From Heritagella caecorum (GTDB taxonomy: Bacteria; Bacillota; Clostridia; Oscillospirales; Acutalibacteraceae), in contig CAJFQL010000003.1 of assembly GCA_904419035.1 (NCBI GenBank), positions 28,669 through 92,668 of the forward strand: a stretch of DNA of 64,000 nucleotides, in the 5' to 3' direction. The notes beneath the pieces were generated by a model that did not search any database, was not told the DNA's origin, and saw only the letters and a list, made by a program, of their open reading frames with translations. This document shows positions 49,286 through 56,967 of this stretch, piece by piece. Both the position numbers and the translations under genes were made by a program. The stretch's first letter is position 1. Each line of letters opens with the position of its first letter.

Positions 49286-50656
49286 TCAAACGCTCTCCGT
49301 CTTCGACATGGATGCATACATTGCATGGCGGCGTTCCTGCTGGCGGATCACGGCAAAATACATCACGATCAGCAGACCGCCCGCCAAAATCCAGGCGGCA
49401 GGGTTCGCCAGGCACACACCCAGATAGCTGTGGAACTGGGCCGCGATCAACGCCACCACGCCGCGTCCGACCAGCTCGGCGATACCGGCCGTCATGGGCA
49501 GCATGCCATAGCCCATACCCTGCAAGCCGTTGCGATAGACATTCACCACCGTCAGCGGGATAAAGAATAGACCGACACACCACAGATAGATCTGGACATC
49601 GCCGATAATGGCCGCCGCGTCAGTAGAAACAAACAGATACGTCAGGTATTTGCCGCCTGTCACAATGGCCGCCCCCATCACCACCGCATACACAAAACCC
49701 ACAATGGTGGCCGCACGGAAGCCGGAACGAATCCGGTCAATGCGTCCGGCGCCTGTATTCTGGGCACAGTAAGTGGCCATGGTGGTACCCAAAGCCGCAT
49801 AAGCCTGGGTCACCACCTGTTCGATCTTGTTCGCCGCCGTAAAGGCCGCCATCGGCATGGCACCCAAAATATTCAGGGAAGACTGCACCATAATCGTGCC
49901 GATCGCGGTGATCGAATACTGAAACGCCATGGGTAAACCCACGCCGATTTGCGTGCGGATCATCTGCATTGGGAACTTCCAGTCCTCTTTTTTCAGCCAC
50001 AATTGAGGCACACAGCGAAGAATATACACAAAACAAAGCAGCGCCGATACCCCCTGGCTGATCACCGTCGCCCAGGCCGCCCCTGCCGTTCCCATATGGA
50101 ACACGATGATAAAGACAAGGTCGAGCACCACGTTTAAAACGGCGGCCAGAATCAGGAAATACAGCGGCACACGGCTGTTGCCCAGCGCGCGCAGCAGGCA
50201 TGCCAGCAGGTTATACGCCACCTGCGCTACAATGCCGCCGCAGATAATCATAATATACGAATAGGCATCGTAGAAAACATTTTCGGGGGTATTCATCCAA
50301 ATCAGCAGCTGATGCATACACAGCATACTCGCCGCCGTCATCACAACGGAAACAATGGCCGAAAGCACCACCGAAGACGCCACCGTTTTGCGCATGCTCT
50401 CCATATCGCCTGCGCCGAAACGCTGGCCTGTCAAAACCGTTACGCCTGTACTGAATCCCAGCAAAAAACCCAGAATTAAAAACATAATCGTGCCGGTGGA
50501 ACCCACGGCCGCCAGCGCGCCGGTGCCCACAAACTGGCCCACCACAACCGTGTCGACCATGCTGTAAAACTGCTGAAAAACGTTCCCGATAAAAATAGGG
50601 ATCGTAAAGCCCACAATGGTCTTCATGGGGCTTCCTTTTGTCATGTCCCGGTTCAT
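49286..50656 (-). CDS. MATE-family multidrug/cation exporter
   Basis: A 456-residue transporter with twelve predicted helices in two related halves (IPIFIGNVFQQFYSMVDTVVVGQFVG, abbreviated family start at residues about 19-45; GVGLPMAFQYSITAIG opens the second half). MATE proteins export drugs or metabolites using a Na+ or H+ gradient. The ATG at 50656 has CAGGAG 7 bases upstream. Single gene with its own promoter. Substrate not predictable. Confidence 0.92.
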   Translation of the reverse strand: MNRDMTKGSPMKTIVGFTIPIFIGNVFQQFYSMVDTVVVGQFVGTGALAAVGSTGTIMFLILGFLLGFSTGVTVLTGQRFGAGDMESMRKTVASSVVLSAIVSVVMTAASMLCMHQLLIWMNTPENVFYDAYSYIMIICGGIVAQVAYNLLACLLRALGNSRVPLYFLILAAVLNVVLDLVFIIVFHMGTAGAAWATVISQGVSALLCFVYILRCVPQLWLKKEDWKFPMQMIRTQIGVGLPMAFQYSITAIGTIMVQSSLNILGAMPMAAFTAANKIEQVVTQAYAALGTTMATYCAQNTGAGRIDRIRSGFRAATIVGFVYAVVMGAAIVTGGKYLTYLFVSTDAAAIIGDVQIYLWCVGLFFIPLTVVNVYRNGLQGMGYGMLPMTAGIAELVGRGVVALIAAQFHSYLGVCLANPAAWILAGGLLIVMYFAVIRQQERRHAMYASMSKTESV

Positions 50657-50707
50657 ATTGCCACTCCTGTCTCTCATATTGCGGTGTTTTCTCATCTGCC
50701 ACGGGAC

Positions 50708-50736
50708 ATTATAGAGTTTCGTGCGGCCAGTTGCAA
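50708..50736 (-). promoter_or_regulatory. promoter of the MATE gene
   Basis: Minus strand TTGCAA (50736-50731), a 17-base spacer and TATAAT (50713-50708). Confidence 0.75.
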
Positions 50737-50785
50737 GCCCTTTTTTCATTTTTACACAAATTTTTCCTCATACGAATTGGCCTAT

Positions 50786-50827
50786 AAAAAACCGCTCCCC
50801 TTTTATCCCATAGGGAGCGGCTTTTTG
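50786..50827 (-). terminator. terminator downstream of the XRE regulator region
   Basis: CCGCTCCC pairs with GGGAGCGG around a 13-base loop; a run of six T follows on the minus strand and a T-run on the plus strand. Confidence 0.75.
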
Positions 50828-51041
50828 CTTTATTCGGAAACAAAGTGCATGCCTGACTCTTTTTTGTGCCACCTTGTCTCCACACATTGGGGAATACCGA
50901 GAATCATCGGGATCTTCCGCCACTAGCTTATGATGCAAAAAGTCCAAATCTTCACGCGATTTCTTAGTCTTCCGGCACCAACGGTTCCATTCTCTTCATG
51001 CGTCTTCCCAGAGGCCACAGCCCTATGATCATGAGTGACTT
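50828..51041 (-). other. non-genic stretch with possible decayed small gene
   Basis: Between the XRE gene stop and the terminator no intact gene is clear. Minus-strand frames give MIIGLWPLGRRMKRMEPLVP and two more residues (51032-50964), then after a one-base shift KKSREDLDFLHHKLVAED, which runs on through the terminator. No ribosome site is present. It may be a remnant or chance. Confidence 0.25.
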
Positions 51042-51389
51042 TTAATAGCTTCTTCGGTTCGTTTTCGCGTTATAATTTTTCACGATCATATGAATACTAT
51101 CTTTTTCACTCTGGTTCAACCGGCGATAGCCGTTGATCAACGCACTTTCATCGCGGTTCAAATCATACGGCTGTACCGGTTCTATGATATGGTTGATTTC
51201 TGTGTGGCCAATGAGATAATCCACGGACGTTTCAAAAAATTCTGCTAAGGCGATCAACGTGTTTATATCTGGTTCTATCATATGATTTTCATATTTATTG
51301 ATCGATTGCTGACTGACGCCAATAACATCGGCAAGTTGTTGCTGACTAATCCCCTTTTGCAATCGCAGTTTTTTTAAATTTTGCACCAT
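51042..51389 (-). CDS. XRE-family helix-turn-helix regulator
   Basis: A 115-residue repressor-type protein. The HTH_3 domain (about 1-62) is clear: LKKLRLQKGISQQQLADVIG, SQQSINKYENH, and TSVDYLIGHTE at its end. The C-terminal 50 residues are helical (LNQSEKDSIHMIVKNY) and probably dimerise. I use the ATG at 51389, 9 bases after GGAGG; the ATG at 51392 is equally plausible. It is divergent from the DUF6591 lipoprotein, and two similar palindrome-like sites lie in the 150-base gap, suggesting autoregulation and control of the lipoprotein. Confidence 0.87.
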   Translation of the reverse strand: MVQNLKKLRLQKGISQQQLADVIGVSQQSINKYENHMIEPDINTLIALAEFFETSVDYLIGHTEINHIIEPVQPYDLNRDESALINGYRRLNQSEKDSIHMIVKNYNAKTNRRSY

Positions 51390-51414
51390 CATCGTCATCC
51401 TCCAAGAATAGGGT

Positions 51415-51431
51415 AACAACTTTATAGTGTT
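51415..51431. promoter_or_regulatory. operator-like site O1
   Basis: AACAACTTTATAGTGTT, 13 of 17 aligned positions shared with site O2; the right half is imperfect. It lies 26 bases upstream of the XRE start codon. Confidence 0.5.
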
Positions 51432-51455
51432 AAATAAAAAACTTTTTATTAGTTA

Positions 51456-51484
51456 TTGAAAACAACTTTACGTTGTTATATAAT
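51456..51484 (+). promoter_or_regulatory. promoter of the DUF6591 lipoprotein gene with operator-like site O2 in the spacer
   Basis: TTGAAA (51456-51461), a 17-base spacer and TATAAT (51479-51484). The spacer contains the perfect palindrome AACAACTTTACGTTGTT (51461-51477). A repressor bound there would block RNA polymerase. Confidence 0.75.
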
Positions 51485-51537
51485 GAAGTAAAACATGTAT
51501 TTCCTTTGAGGAGGAAGCAAAATGGGAGGAAAAAAGG

Positions 51538-52107
51538 ATGTTGAAAATGAAAAAGATATGGATTTGTCTTTTGGCCTTGGCACTGGTATCCGGCATGGCC
51601 AGCTGTTCTTCCGGCGGAAATCAGCAAACCGGCCAACCGTCTTCCACCGTCTCCGACGTGTCCGAAGAAGTATCGGAAACAACCGATGAGGATACAGATC
51701 CTTCGCCCGAGTCTTCGTCCGAAGCCGAACCGGAATCCGATTCGAAAGAAGACAGCGAACCGTCCGAGGAACCGTCTGAAGAACCAGCCGAGGAACCGGC
51801 CGATTCGGAAGAATCCGCTACAGAAGAATTGGTGGACGGTATGCGTCCTTCCTTCAAAGAGGCGCTGGACAGTTACGAAGATTTCTTTGATGAATATTGC
51901 GAATTCATGAAAAAATATGCGGCCGATCCTTCGGATCTATCGCTGTTGCAGGATTATTCCTCCTTTATGCAGCAGTATGAAGAGACCATGAGCAAAATGG
52001 ATGCTTTGGACGATGGCTCCATGAATGAGGCGGAATCCGCCTATTACATCGAGGTCACCACGAGAATTACGCAAAAATTGCTCGAAGTATCCACAACCGT
52101 CGGCTAA
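51538..52107 (+). CDS. lipoprotein with acidic repeat linker and DUF6591 domain
   Basis: A 189-residue exported protein. A signal peptide ends at a lipobox (SGMASC), followed by about 75 residues of Ser/Glu/Pro/Asp-rich linker (EEPSEEPAEEP-type repeats). The C-terminal DUF6591 domain opens DGMRPSFKEALDSYEDFFDE and includes YSSFMQQYEETMSKMDAL. The domain is common in Clostridia lipoproteins and has no known function. GGGAGG lies 8 bases before the ATG. Control by the divergent XRE regulator is likely. Confidence 0.85.
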   Translation: MLKMKKIWICLLALALVSGMASCSSGGNQQTGQPSSTVSDVSEEVSETTDEDTDPSPESSSEAEPESDSKEDSEPSEEPSEEPAEEPADSEESATEELVDGMRPSFKEALDSYEDFFDEYCEFMKKYAADPSDLSLLQDYSSFMQQYEETMSKMDALDDGSMNEAESAYYIEVTTRITQKLLEVSTTVG

Positions 52108-52111
52108 CGAA

Positions 52112-52150
52112 AAAGAGGAGAACGGACGAAGGTCCGTTCTCCTCTTTTTT
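52112..52150 (+). terminator. terminator after the DUF6591 gene
   Basis: AAAGAGGAGAACGGAC pairs perfectly with GTCCGTTCTCCTCTTT, followed by TTT. Confidence 0.88.
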
Positions 52151-52202
52151 GTTTCTGCCCACGGGCTCATATGAATTGGGTGTTCCTCAACTGGCGCCGA
52201 AA

Positions 52203-52232
52203 TAAAAAAGCACCCGCCAAAAAGGCGGGTGC
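52203..52232 (-). terminator. terminator of perR-rubrerythrin
   Basis: GCACCCGCC-AAAAA-GGCGGGTGC with a T-run on the minus strand, 27 bases after the rubrerythrin stop. Confidence 0.85.
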
Positions 52233-52258
52233 CCCGACATGCTTTTTATGGCAATTCC

Positions 52259-52804
52259 TTATTTGCCGAAATACCGCTTCAGCAGGCCAGCGAAAGCTTT
52301 GCCGTGACGGGCTTCGTCGCGAGCCATTTCATGCACGGTGTCATGGATGGCATCCAGGTTCGCAGCCTTGGCGCGCTTGGCCAGGTCGAACTTGCCGGCG
52401 GTAGCGCCGTTTTCGGCTTCTACACGCATCTGCAGATTCTTTTCGGTGGAATCGGTTACCACTTCGCCCAGCAGTTCAGCGAACTTCGCAGCATGTTCGG
52501 CTTCTTCGAAAGCAGCCTTTTCCCAGTACAGGCCGATTTCCGGATAGCCTTCACGGTGAGCCACACGAGCCATGGCCAGGTACATACCGACTTCGGTACA
52601 TTCACCCTGGAAGTTGGCACGCAGGTCGGCCATGATGTCTTCGCTGGCACCCTGCGCCACGCCTACCACATGTTCAGCGGCCCAGCTCATTTCGCCGGAC
52701 TGTTCCACAAATTTTTCCTTCGGAGCTTTGCACTGGGGGCAGAATTCCGGAGCTTCGGTACCTTCGAATACATAACCACATACGCTGCAAACGAACTTTT
52801 TCAT
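52259..52804 (-). CDS. reverse rubrerythrin (rubredoxin domain first)
   Basis: A 181-residue peroxide-reducing protein. Unlike classical rubrerythrin, the rubredoxin domain (CSVCG and CPQCKAP) is at the N-terminus and the ferritin-like di-iron domain follows, with ligands in FQGECTEVGMYL, EEAEHAAKF and MARDEARHGKAF. In clostridia such reverse rubrerythrins are strongly induced by oxygen and act as NADH-linked peroxidases in the cytoplasm. It is encoded 46 bases after perR with GGAGG before the ATG, so PerR control is expected. Confidence 0.93.
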   Translation of the reverse strand: MKKFVCSVCGYVFEGTEAPEFCPQCKAPKEKFVEQSGEMSWAAEHVVGVAQGASEDIMADLRANFQGECTEVGMYLAMARVAHREGYPEIGLYWEKAAFEEAEHAAKFAELLGEVVTDSTEKNLQMRVEAENGATAGKFDLAKRAKAANLDAIHDTVHEMARDEARHGKAFAGLLKRYFGK

Positions 52805-52850
52805 GTTTTGTTACCTCCATTTTTTTACGGTGAAACCGGTACATCCGGTT

Positions 52851-53249
52851 TTACTTACTTACTTTTTCCTGTTGGCAGGCGGCACACAAGCCGTGCACCA
52901 GGAGTTCATGACCGGTTACCCGCATCCCTTCCTGTTCCAAATGGGTTTGCAAGTCCGCCATGAAAGCGGGGCTCCCCAAATCGAGGATCTTGCCGCACGC
53001 GGTACAAAGGAAGTGGTCGTGGGGGGTCAGGTTGCCATCGAAATGTTCCTGCCCGCCAATCACCCCCAGGGATCGGACGGTTCCGGCCTCTTTAAAACGG
53101 GACAGATTGCGGTAAACCGTACCCAGACTGAGATCGGGAAAATCCGGCTTTAATTCCTGATAGACCCATTCGGCAGTGGGATGTACTTTTGTGTGCTGCA
53201 GCACTTGCAAAATGGCTTCCCGCTTCCGGCTGAAATTTTCTCGCCTCAT
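52851..53249 (-). CDS. perR: peroxide-sensing Fur-family repressor PerR
   Basis: A 132-residue Fur-family protein. A winged helix at the N-terminus (TAEWVYQEL, LSLGTVYRNLSRF) precedes the metal-binding dimer domain. Both structural CxxC pairs are present (CTACG and CAAC). The regulatory-site ligands follow the PerR pattern: HPTAE, FDGNLTPHDHF and KILDLG, where Asp rather than Glu favours PerR over Fur. It should repress oxidative-stress genes until peroxide oxidises a His ligand. A Fur/PerR-type operator lies upstream among two promoters, implying autoregulation. Confidence 0.9.
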   Translation of the reverse strand: MRRENFSRKREAILQVLQHTKVHPTAEWVYQELKPDFPDLSLGTVYRNLSRFKEAGTVRSLGVIGGQEHFDGNLTPHDHFLCTACGKILDLGSPAFMADLQTHLEQEGMRVTGHELLVHGLCAACQQEKVSK

Positions 53250-53297
53250 GCCCGGCTCCTCCTTTCAAAATCAATAATAGGAATCTTTACTGATATT

Positions 53298-53326
53298 AGT
53301 ATACCAGATCTTTTTTGATTTGTAAA
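53298..53326 (-). promoter_or_regulatory. perR proximal promoter P2
   Basis: Minus strand TTTACA (53326-53321), a 17-base spacer and TATACT (53303-53298), about 50 bases before the perR start. Confidence 0.72.
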
Positions 53327-53354
53327 GAGGAATTTTCAGGTTTTTTGTAACCAA

Positions 53355-53373
53355 AATAAGAATAATTCTTATT
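53355..53373. promoter_or_regulatory. Fur/PerR-type operator (perfect 9-1-9 palindrome)
   Basis: AATAAGAATAATTCTTATT is a perfect inverted repeat with a central A, resembling PerR/Fur boxes. It begins eight bases after the -10 of P1, so bound repressor would cover the P1 start site. Confidence 0.65.
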
Positions 53374-53380
53374 TGTCTAT

Positions 53381-53408
53381 ATTATATCACGAAATATCGT
53401 TTTGTAAA
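53381..53408 (-). promoter_or_regulatory. perR distal promoter P1
   Basis: Minus strand TTTACA (53408-53403), a 16-base spacer and TATAAT (53386-53381), directly upstream of the palindromic operator. Confidence 0.72.
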
Positions 53409-53420
53409 GGGGTTTTTTCA

Positions 53421-53450
53421 AAAAAAAAGCAGCGCAAGGCTGCGCTGCTT
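53421..53450 (-). terminator. terminator before the perR region
   Basis: AAGCAGCGCA-AGGC-TGCGCTGCTT with a run of eight T on the minus strand, two bases after the stop at 53452. Confidence 0.88.
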
Positions 53451-53451
53451 T

Positions 53452-54528
53452 TTACTCCTCTTTTTTATGATCGTGATGCAAAGGGCTTTCGTCCACAATA
53501 GGCGGCAGCTTGTCCACAAAACCGGCCGCCACGGCGCCCGCCGCAATGTTCAGATAATACGTGATGGCACGCCACAGCACCATGGCCGGTACGATGGTCC
53601 CGCCGGTAAAGAACATGCTGAAGAACAGGTAAAAGCTGCCCTCCGCCCCGCCGGAAGCCCCCGGCAGGGGTACAAACGCGCTGACCATGGTCACAAACGC
53701 TTGGGCCGCCATAATGGTGAACACATCCTGCCCGCTGAACCCAAACGAACGGTACAGGCAATACGGCACCAGGTATCCCACAAAGATCTGGATCACCGTT
53801 AACAGGGAACCGGCCAGATACACCCGGCGTTTTTTCCCCATAATCCGGGCCCCGTTGTGGAACAGCATCATCTGGTCGTTAATACGGTGGTACCGCTCTT
53901 CGGGATTTTTGCACAAATGGATGCGATGCAAAAACTGCAACCCTTTTTTCAGCATCTTTTCGGTGCCCTTCCGGCTGATGGTAAATAGCAGCAAAAGCGC
54001 AATAAACGTACTGTTGCACAAGACGCCAATCACCGTAACAAAGGAAAAGTTGCTCACTTCCCGCTGGAAAAAGCCCAGCCGCATGACCACCATCAAGAGG
54101 GCCGACAGCACCATAATCACCTGGTACACCAGGGTTTTCATGGCAATAACCGAACCGCTTTTGCCCACGTCCATGCCCAGCCGCTTCATATAGAAAATCT
54201 GCATGGGCTGGCCGCCGGTGGAAAACGGGGTCAGGGCGCTATACAGGATGCCCAGCAGGCCGATATCCAGTGAATACCGGAAGGTCCATTGGGGACACAG
54301 GATTTTGCAAAAGAGGTTCAGCGTCAGCCCTTCCAGCACCCAGGTGCCGGCCGATAATCCCACGGCCAGCAAGAGCCACGGGACCGACAGCGAAGGCCCG
54401 ATCTCCTGCAGCGAAGTAATCCCATCACTGGCAAATAAAAAGACCAGCAGAATAATGGCCGAAAGCAGTACGGTAATAATCCCGAACAAATTCCGCTTGA
54501 TCGTCTGTTTTAAGGTTAAGCTTATCAT
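53452..54528 (-). CDS. lysylphosphatidylglycerol synthase TM-region/UPF0104 flippase-like protein
   Basis: A 358-residue membrane protein with about eight helices and the conserved FVPLPGASGGAEGSFYLFF segment of the YbhN/AglD/MprF-TM family. Family members flip or modify membrane lipids; this copy lacks the cytoplasmic aminoacyl-transferase domain of MprF. Lysine/arginine-rich loops (KKRRVYLAGS) face the cytoplasm. It ends at a strong terminator. Start ATG at 54528; substrate unknown. Confidence 0.85.
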   Translation of the reverse strand: MISLTLKQTIKRNLFGIITVLLSAIILLVFLFASDGITSLQEIGPSLSVPWLLLAVGLSAGTWVLEGLTLNLFCKILCPQWTFRYSLDIGLLGILYSALTPFSTGGQPMQIFYMKRLGMDVGKSGSVIAMKTLVYQVIMVLSALLMVVMRLGFFQREVSNFSFVTVIGVLCNSTFIALLLLFTISRKGTEKMLKKGLQFLHRIHLCKNPEERYHRINDQMMLFHNGARIMGKKRRVYLAGSLLTVIQIFVGYLVPYCLYRSFGFSGQDVFTIMAAQAFVTMVSAFVPLPGASGGAEGSFYLFFSMFFTGGTIVPAMVLWRAITYYLNIAAGAVAAGFVDKLPPIVDESPLHHDHKKEE

Positions 54529-54673
54529 ATTTCACCCACAGAGCACCCGGTCGGGGCCCCGCCTCTCTCCCATGCTGGCAGGTCACAAAAACCTGCTATT
54601 CCTATTGTAATATAAATCGGGGCGACTTACAATCCCAAACCCTGGAAAATCCGCAATTTTGGTCCGTACCTTT

Positions 54674-55183
54674 TCAGTCCAGTTCCTTTTTGCCGGTATA
54701 CAGTTCGTAGTACCGGCCCCGGCGGGCCAGCAGTTCTTCGTGGTTGCCGTGTTCCAGGATTTCCCCTTGCTCCAGCACATAAATGCAGTCGGCGTGGCGC
54801 ACGGTGGAAAGCCGGTGGGCAATCACAAAGGTGGTGCGGTTCTGCATCAGGCGGTCCATACCTTCTTCGATGTGCTTTTCCGTGCGGGTGTCCACCGAAC
54901 TGGTGGCTTCATCCAGCACCAGGATCGGGGCTTTGGACAATGACGCCCGGGCGGAACAGTAGTTGCCCCCCACGCCCCCGGCCATCATCAACAGCGCCAC
55001 GCCGATCATCAAAAGCCCCTGCCGCACGATGTACCCCACATCCTGCCCCGGCACCCCAATGTTGATAATGCCGGCCATCATGCTGGGCAAAAGCACTTCC
55101 CCCACCACTTCGGTCAGCATACAGATCGGCCCCAGGGTAAAGTACCGCCAGTAGGGCTTTACGTATTTGCCGTATCGATGCAC
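54674..55183 (-). pseudogene. ABC exporter with a large in-frame internal deletion
   Basis: The 169-residue frame joins the first two membrane helices of an exporter-type ABC protein (YGKYVKPYWRYFTLGPICML, VGGNYCSARA) directly to the end of its nucleotide-binding domain (PILVLDEATSSVD, IAHRLSTVRHADCIYVLEQG). Transmembrane helices 3-6, Walker A, Q-loop and the signature motif are missing, roughly 400 residues. The join is at ARAS/L, where both parental regions usually read ARA, pointing to recombination at a short repeat near 54940. A GTG start follows GGAGG. It cannot work as an ABC pump; the frame stays open, so a small membrane protein may still be made. Confidence 0.85.
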
Positions 55184-55303
55184 GGAAACACCGCCTCCTT
55201 TTTGATTCCCCGGTGGCTCTTCCCGGTGCCTCCGGCATAAAATCAGTTTTACTATGATTTTTTATGATACCGGGCCGCCGTTTTGTTGTCAGGGCTCAGC
55301 GCC

Positions 55304-55338
55304 AAAAAGGAGCCGCCCCCTATGGGACAGCCCCTTTT
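55304..55338 (-). terminator. possible terminator after sigF
   Basis: AAAGG-GC-G pairs imperfectly with CGGCTCCTTT, with T-richness on the minus strand, just beyond the sigF stop. Confidence 0.45.
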
Positions 55339-55339
55339 T

Positions 55340-56005
55340 CTACAATAGCATTTGCCGCAGCGAAAGCAAAATTTTCTTTTCCCGGCGGCTGACCTGCACC
55401 TGTGTCATGCCCAATTCCTGGGCGGTTTGGGTCTGGGTTTTGCCCTGGAAATACCGGCGTAAAATCAGGGCCCTGTCTTTTTCCTGCATGCTGTGTAATG
55501 CCTGCTGCAGCGCTAGCCGGTCCCCCACGGCAATGGCGTCATCGGGCACCGGTACCGCCTGTTCGCGCCCCGTCTCTTCGTCCCCGCTTTCGGTCAGGGA
55601 GACCGGCGTGCGGGTCGACGACAGCGCCAGGGCCGCTTCTTCCCTTTGTACCCCCAGAAAATCCGCCACTTCGCCCATAGTGGGCGGCGCCCCCTGCCTG
55701 GTCTTTTCGTCCATATACTCCCGGGCCCTTTTGGCCAGATCCCGCATGCGGCGGGATACCCGCACGCTGCCCCCTTCGCGGAACAAGCGGCGCATCTCCC
55801 CCAAAATCAGCGGTACCGCGTAGGTGGAAAACCGGAACCCCCGCCCGGGGTCAAACCGGTCACAGGCAAGGATCAGCCCCACACACCCGGCCTGGACCAG
55901 TTCGTCATACTCCACGCCCTTATCCCGCAGCCGGGCGGCGCAGGCGTACACTAGGCCCATATTCTCTTTGATCTGCTCGTCCCTTTTTCTTTTTTCCTCC
56001 TCCAT
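55340..56005 (-). CDS. sigF: forespore RNA polymerase sigma factor SigF
   Basis: A 221-residue sigma-70-family factor. Region 2 (about 10-80, with AGCVGLILACDRFDPGRGFRFSTYA split here as AGCVGLILACDRF and FRFSTYAVPLILGEMRR), region 3 (about 85-150) and region 4 (about 165-220, TQTAQELGMTQVQVSRREKK) are complete. The short N-terminus and genetic position identify SigF rather than SigG. It is third in the spoIIAA-spoIIAB-sigF operon. In Bacillus SigF is the first forespore-specific factor and is held by SpoIIAB until SpoIIAA frees it. Confidence 0.94.
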   Translation of the reverse strand: MEEEKRKRDEQIKENMGLVYACAARLRDKGVEYDELVQAGCVGLILACDRFDPGRGFRFSTYAVPLILGEMRRLFREGGSVRVSRRMRDLAKRAREYMDEKTRQGAPPTMGEVADFLGVQREEAALALSSTRTPVSLTESGDEETGREQAVPVPDDAIAVGDRLALQQALHSMQEKDRALILRRYFQGKTQTQTAQELGMTQVQVSRREKKILLSLRQMLL

Positions 56006-56008
56006 GGG

Positions 56009-56461
56009 TTACGCCCCCGCTTCATCCCCACCGGGCGGCAGCAGCTTCTTTTCCAGCGTCACCGTGGTACCGGCCCCCGGGCGGGAATGCACCTTCACCC
56101 GGTCGCAAAAGCTCTGCATCACGGCAAACCCCAGCCCGGCCCGCTCTTCTTCCGGGGCGGTGGTATAAAGCGGTTCCATGGCCTTTTCAATATCGGCAAT
56201 CCCCACGCCCCGGTCGCGCACTTTTACTTGCAGCACCCGCCCTGGCAGCTGCCGCACCGTTATGTACACGGTGCCGGACGTACCGCGGTACCCGTGCACA
56301 ATGGCGTTGGTAACGGCTTCCGACACCGCCGTGCGCAAATCCGACAGTTCCGATACCGTGGGGTTTAGCTGGGCGGCAAACACCGCCGTGAGCGACCGGG
56401 CCAGCCCTTCATTTTGCGAATGGCTGGGGAATGATACTTTCATTTCGTTGAGTACTTTCAT
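56009..56461 (-). CDS. spoIIAB: anti-sigma F factor / serine kinase SpoIIAB
   Basis: A 150-residue GHKL-fold kinase. The N box (SEAVTNAIVHGYRG), G1 box (VRDRGVGIAD) and G2 region (AGLGFAVMQSFCD) are present. It binds SigF and phosphorylates SpoIIAA with ATP. It overlaps spoIIAA by 4 bases and lies three bases before sigF. Confidence 0.95.
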   Translation of the reverse strand: MKVLNEMKVSFPSHSQNEGLARSLTAVFAAQLNPTVSELSDLRTAVSEAVTNAIVHGYRGTSGTVYITVRQLPGRVLQVKVRDRGVGIADIEKAMEPLYTTAPEEERAGLGFAVMQSFCDRVKVHSRPGAGTTVTLEKKLLPPGGDEAGA

Positions 56462-56799
56462 TCGTTTTCGTCCCTTCCTTCGTCCCCTGCGGTGTGTTCA
56501 ATGCGGCACAGCCCGCCCACGCCGCTCAGGCGTACCACCTTTTCCAGCGGTTCGGACAGGTTTTGCAGCACCACTTCCCCGTGCCAGATCTGCGCCTTTT
56601 TGTACCGGCCCAAAATCAGCCCGATCCCGGAACTGTCCATAAACGGCACCCCGGAAAAATCCAGCCGCAGGGTCTTTGGATGCATTTTTTCCGCCGTGCG
56701 GTCGATCTCTTCGCGCATGGCCTGGGCCCCGTGATGGTCAATTTCGCCCGAAAGCCGCGCGGTCATGCTGTTTGCCTGCAAGAGCAGCCTTACGCCCAT
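56458..56799 (-). CDS. spoIIAA: anti-sigma F factor antagonist SpoIIAA
   Basis: A 113-residue STAS-domain protein. The phosphorylated serine motif is intact (FMDSSGIGLILGRYK; Ser56 corresponds to Ser58 of the Bacillus protein), preceded by SGEIDHHGA. Dephosphorylated SpoIIAA displaces SigF from SpoIIAB. The start at 56799 is placed after AAGGAAGGG; an ATG two codons earlier is possible. First gene of the operon. The upstream region holds a perfect hairpin but no clear 0A box or SigH promoter by eye. Confidence 0.94.
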   Translation of the reverse strand: MGVRLLLQANSMTARLSGEIDHHGAQAMREEIDRTAEKMHPKTLRLDFSGVPFMDSSGIGLILGRYKKAQIWHGEVVLQNLSEPLEKVVRLSGVGGLCRIEHTAGDEGRDENE

Positions 56800-56822
56800 G
56801 ATCATCCCTTCCTTTCCTTTTC

Positions 56823-56860
56823 CTGACGGTGGGGAAAAACCACTTTCTCCCCACCGTCAG
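56823..56860. other. perfect 12-bp hairpin upstream of spoIIAA
   Basis: CTGACGGTGGGG and CCCCACCGTCAG with a 14-base loop, ending 24 bases before the spoIIAA start. No T-run follows on either strand, so it is not a simple terminator. Confidence 0.6.
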
Positions 56861-56911
56861 CGTTCCCGATTCCGCCGCTTTTATGCCTGTGATTTTAAAA
56901 AAGGCAAACAA

Positions 56912-56945
56912 AAAGCCCCGTATGACTTTCATCATACGGGGCTTT
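56912..56945 (-). terminator. terminator after folC
   Basis: AAAGCCCCGTATGA pairs perfectly with TCATACGGGGCTTT, and TTTTTGTTT follows on the minus strand. Confidence 0.87.
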
Positions 56946-56967
56946 CCCTGCAAAATATGGAAAATTT

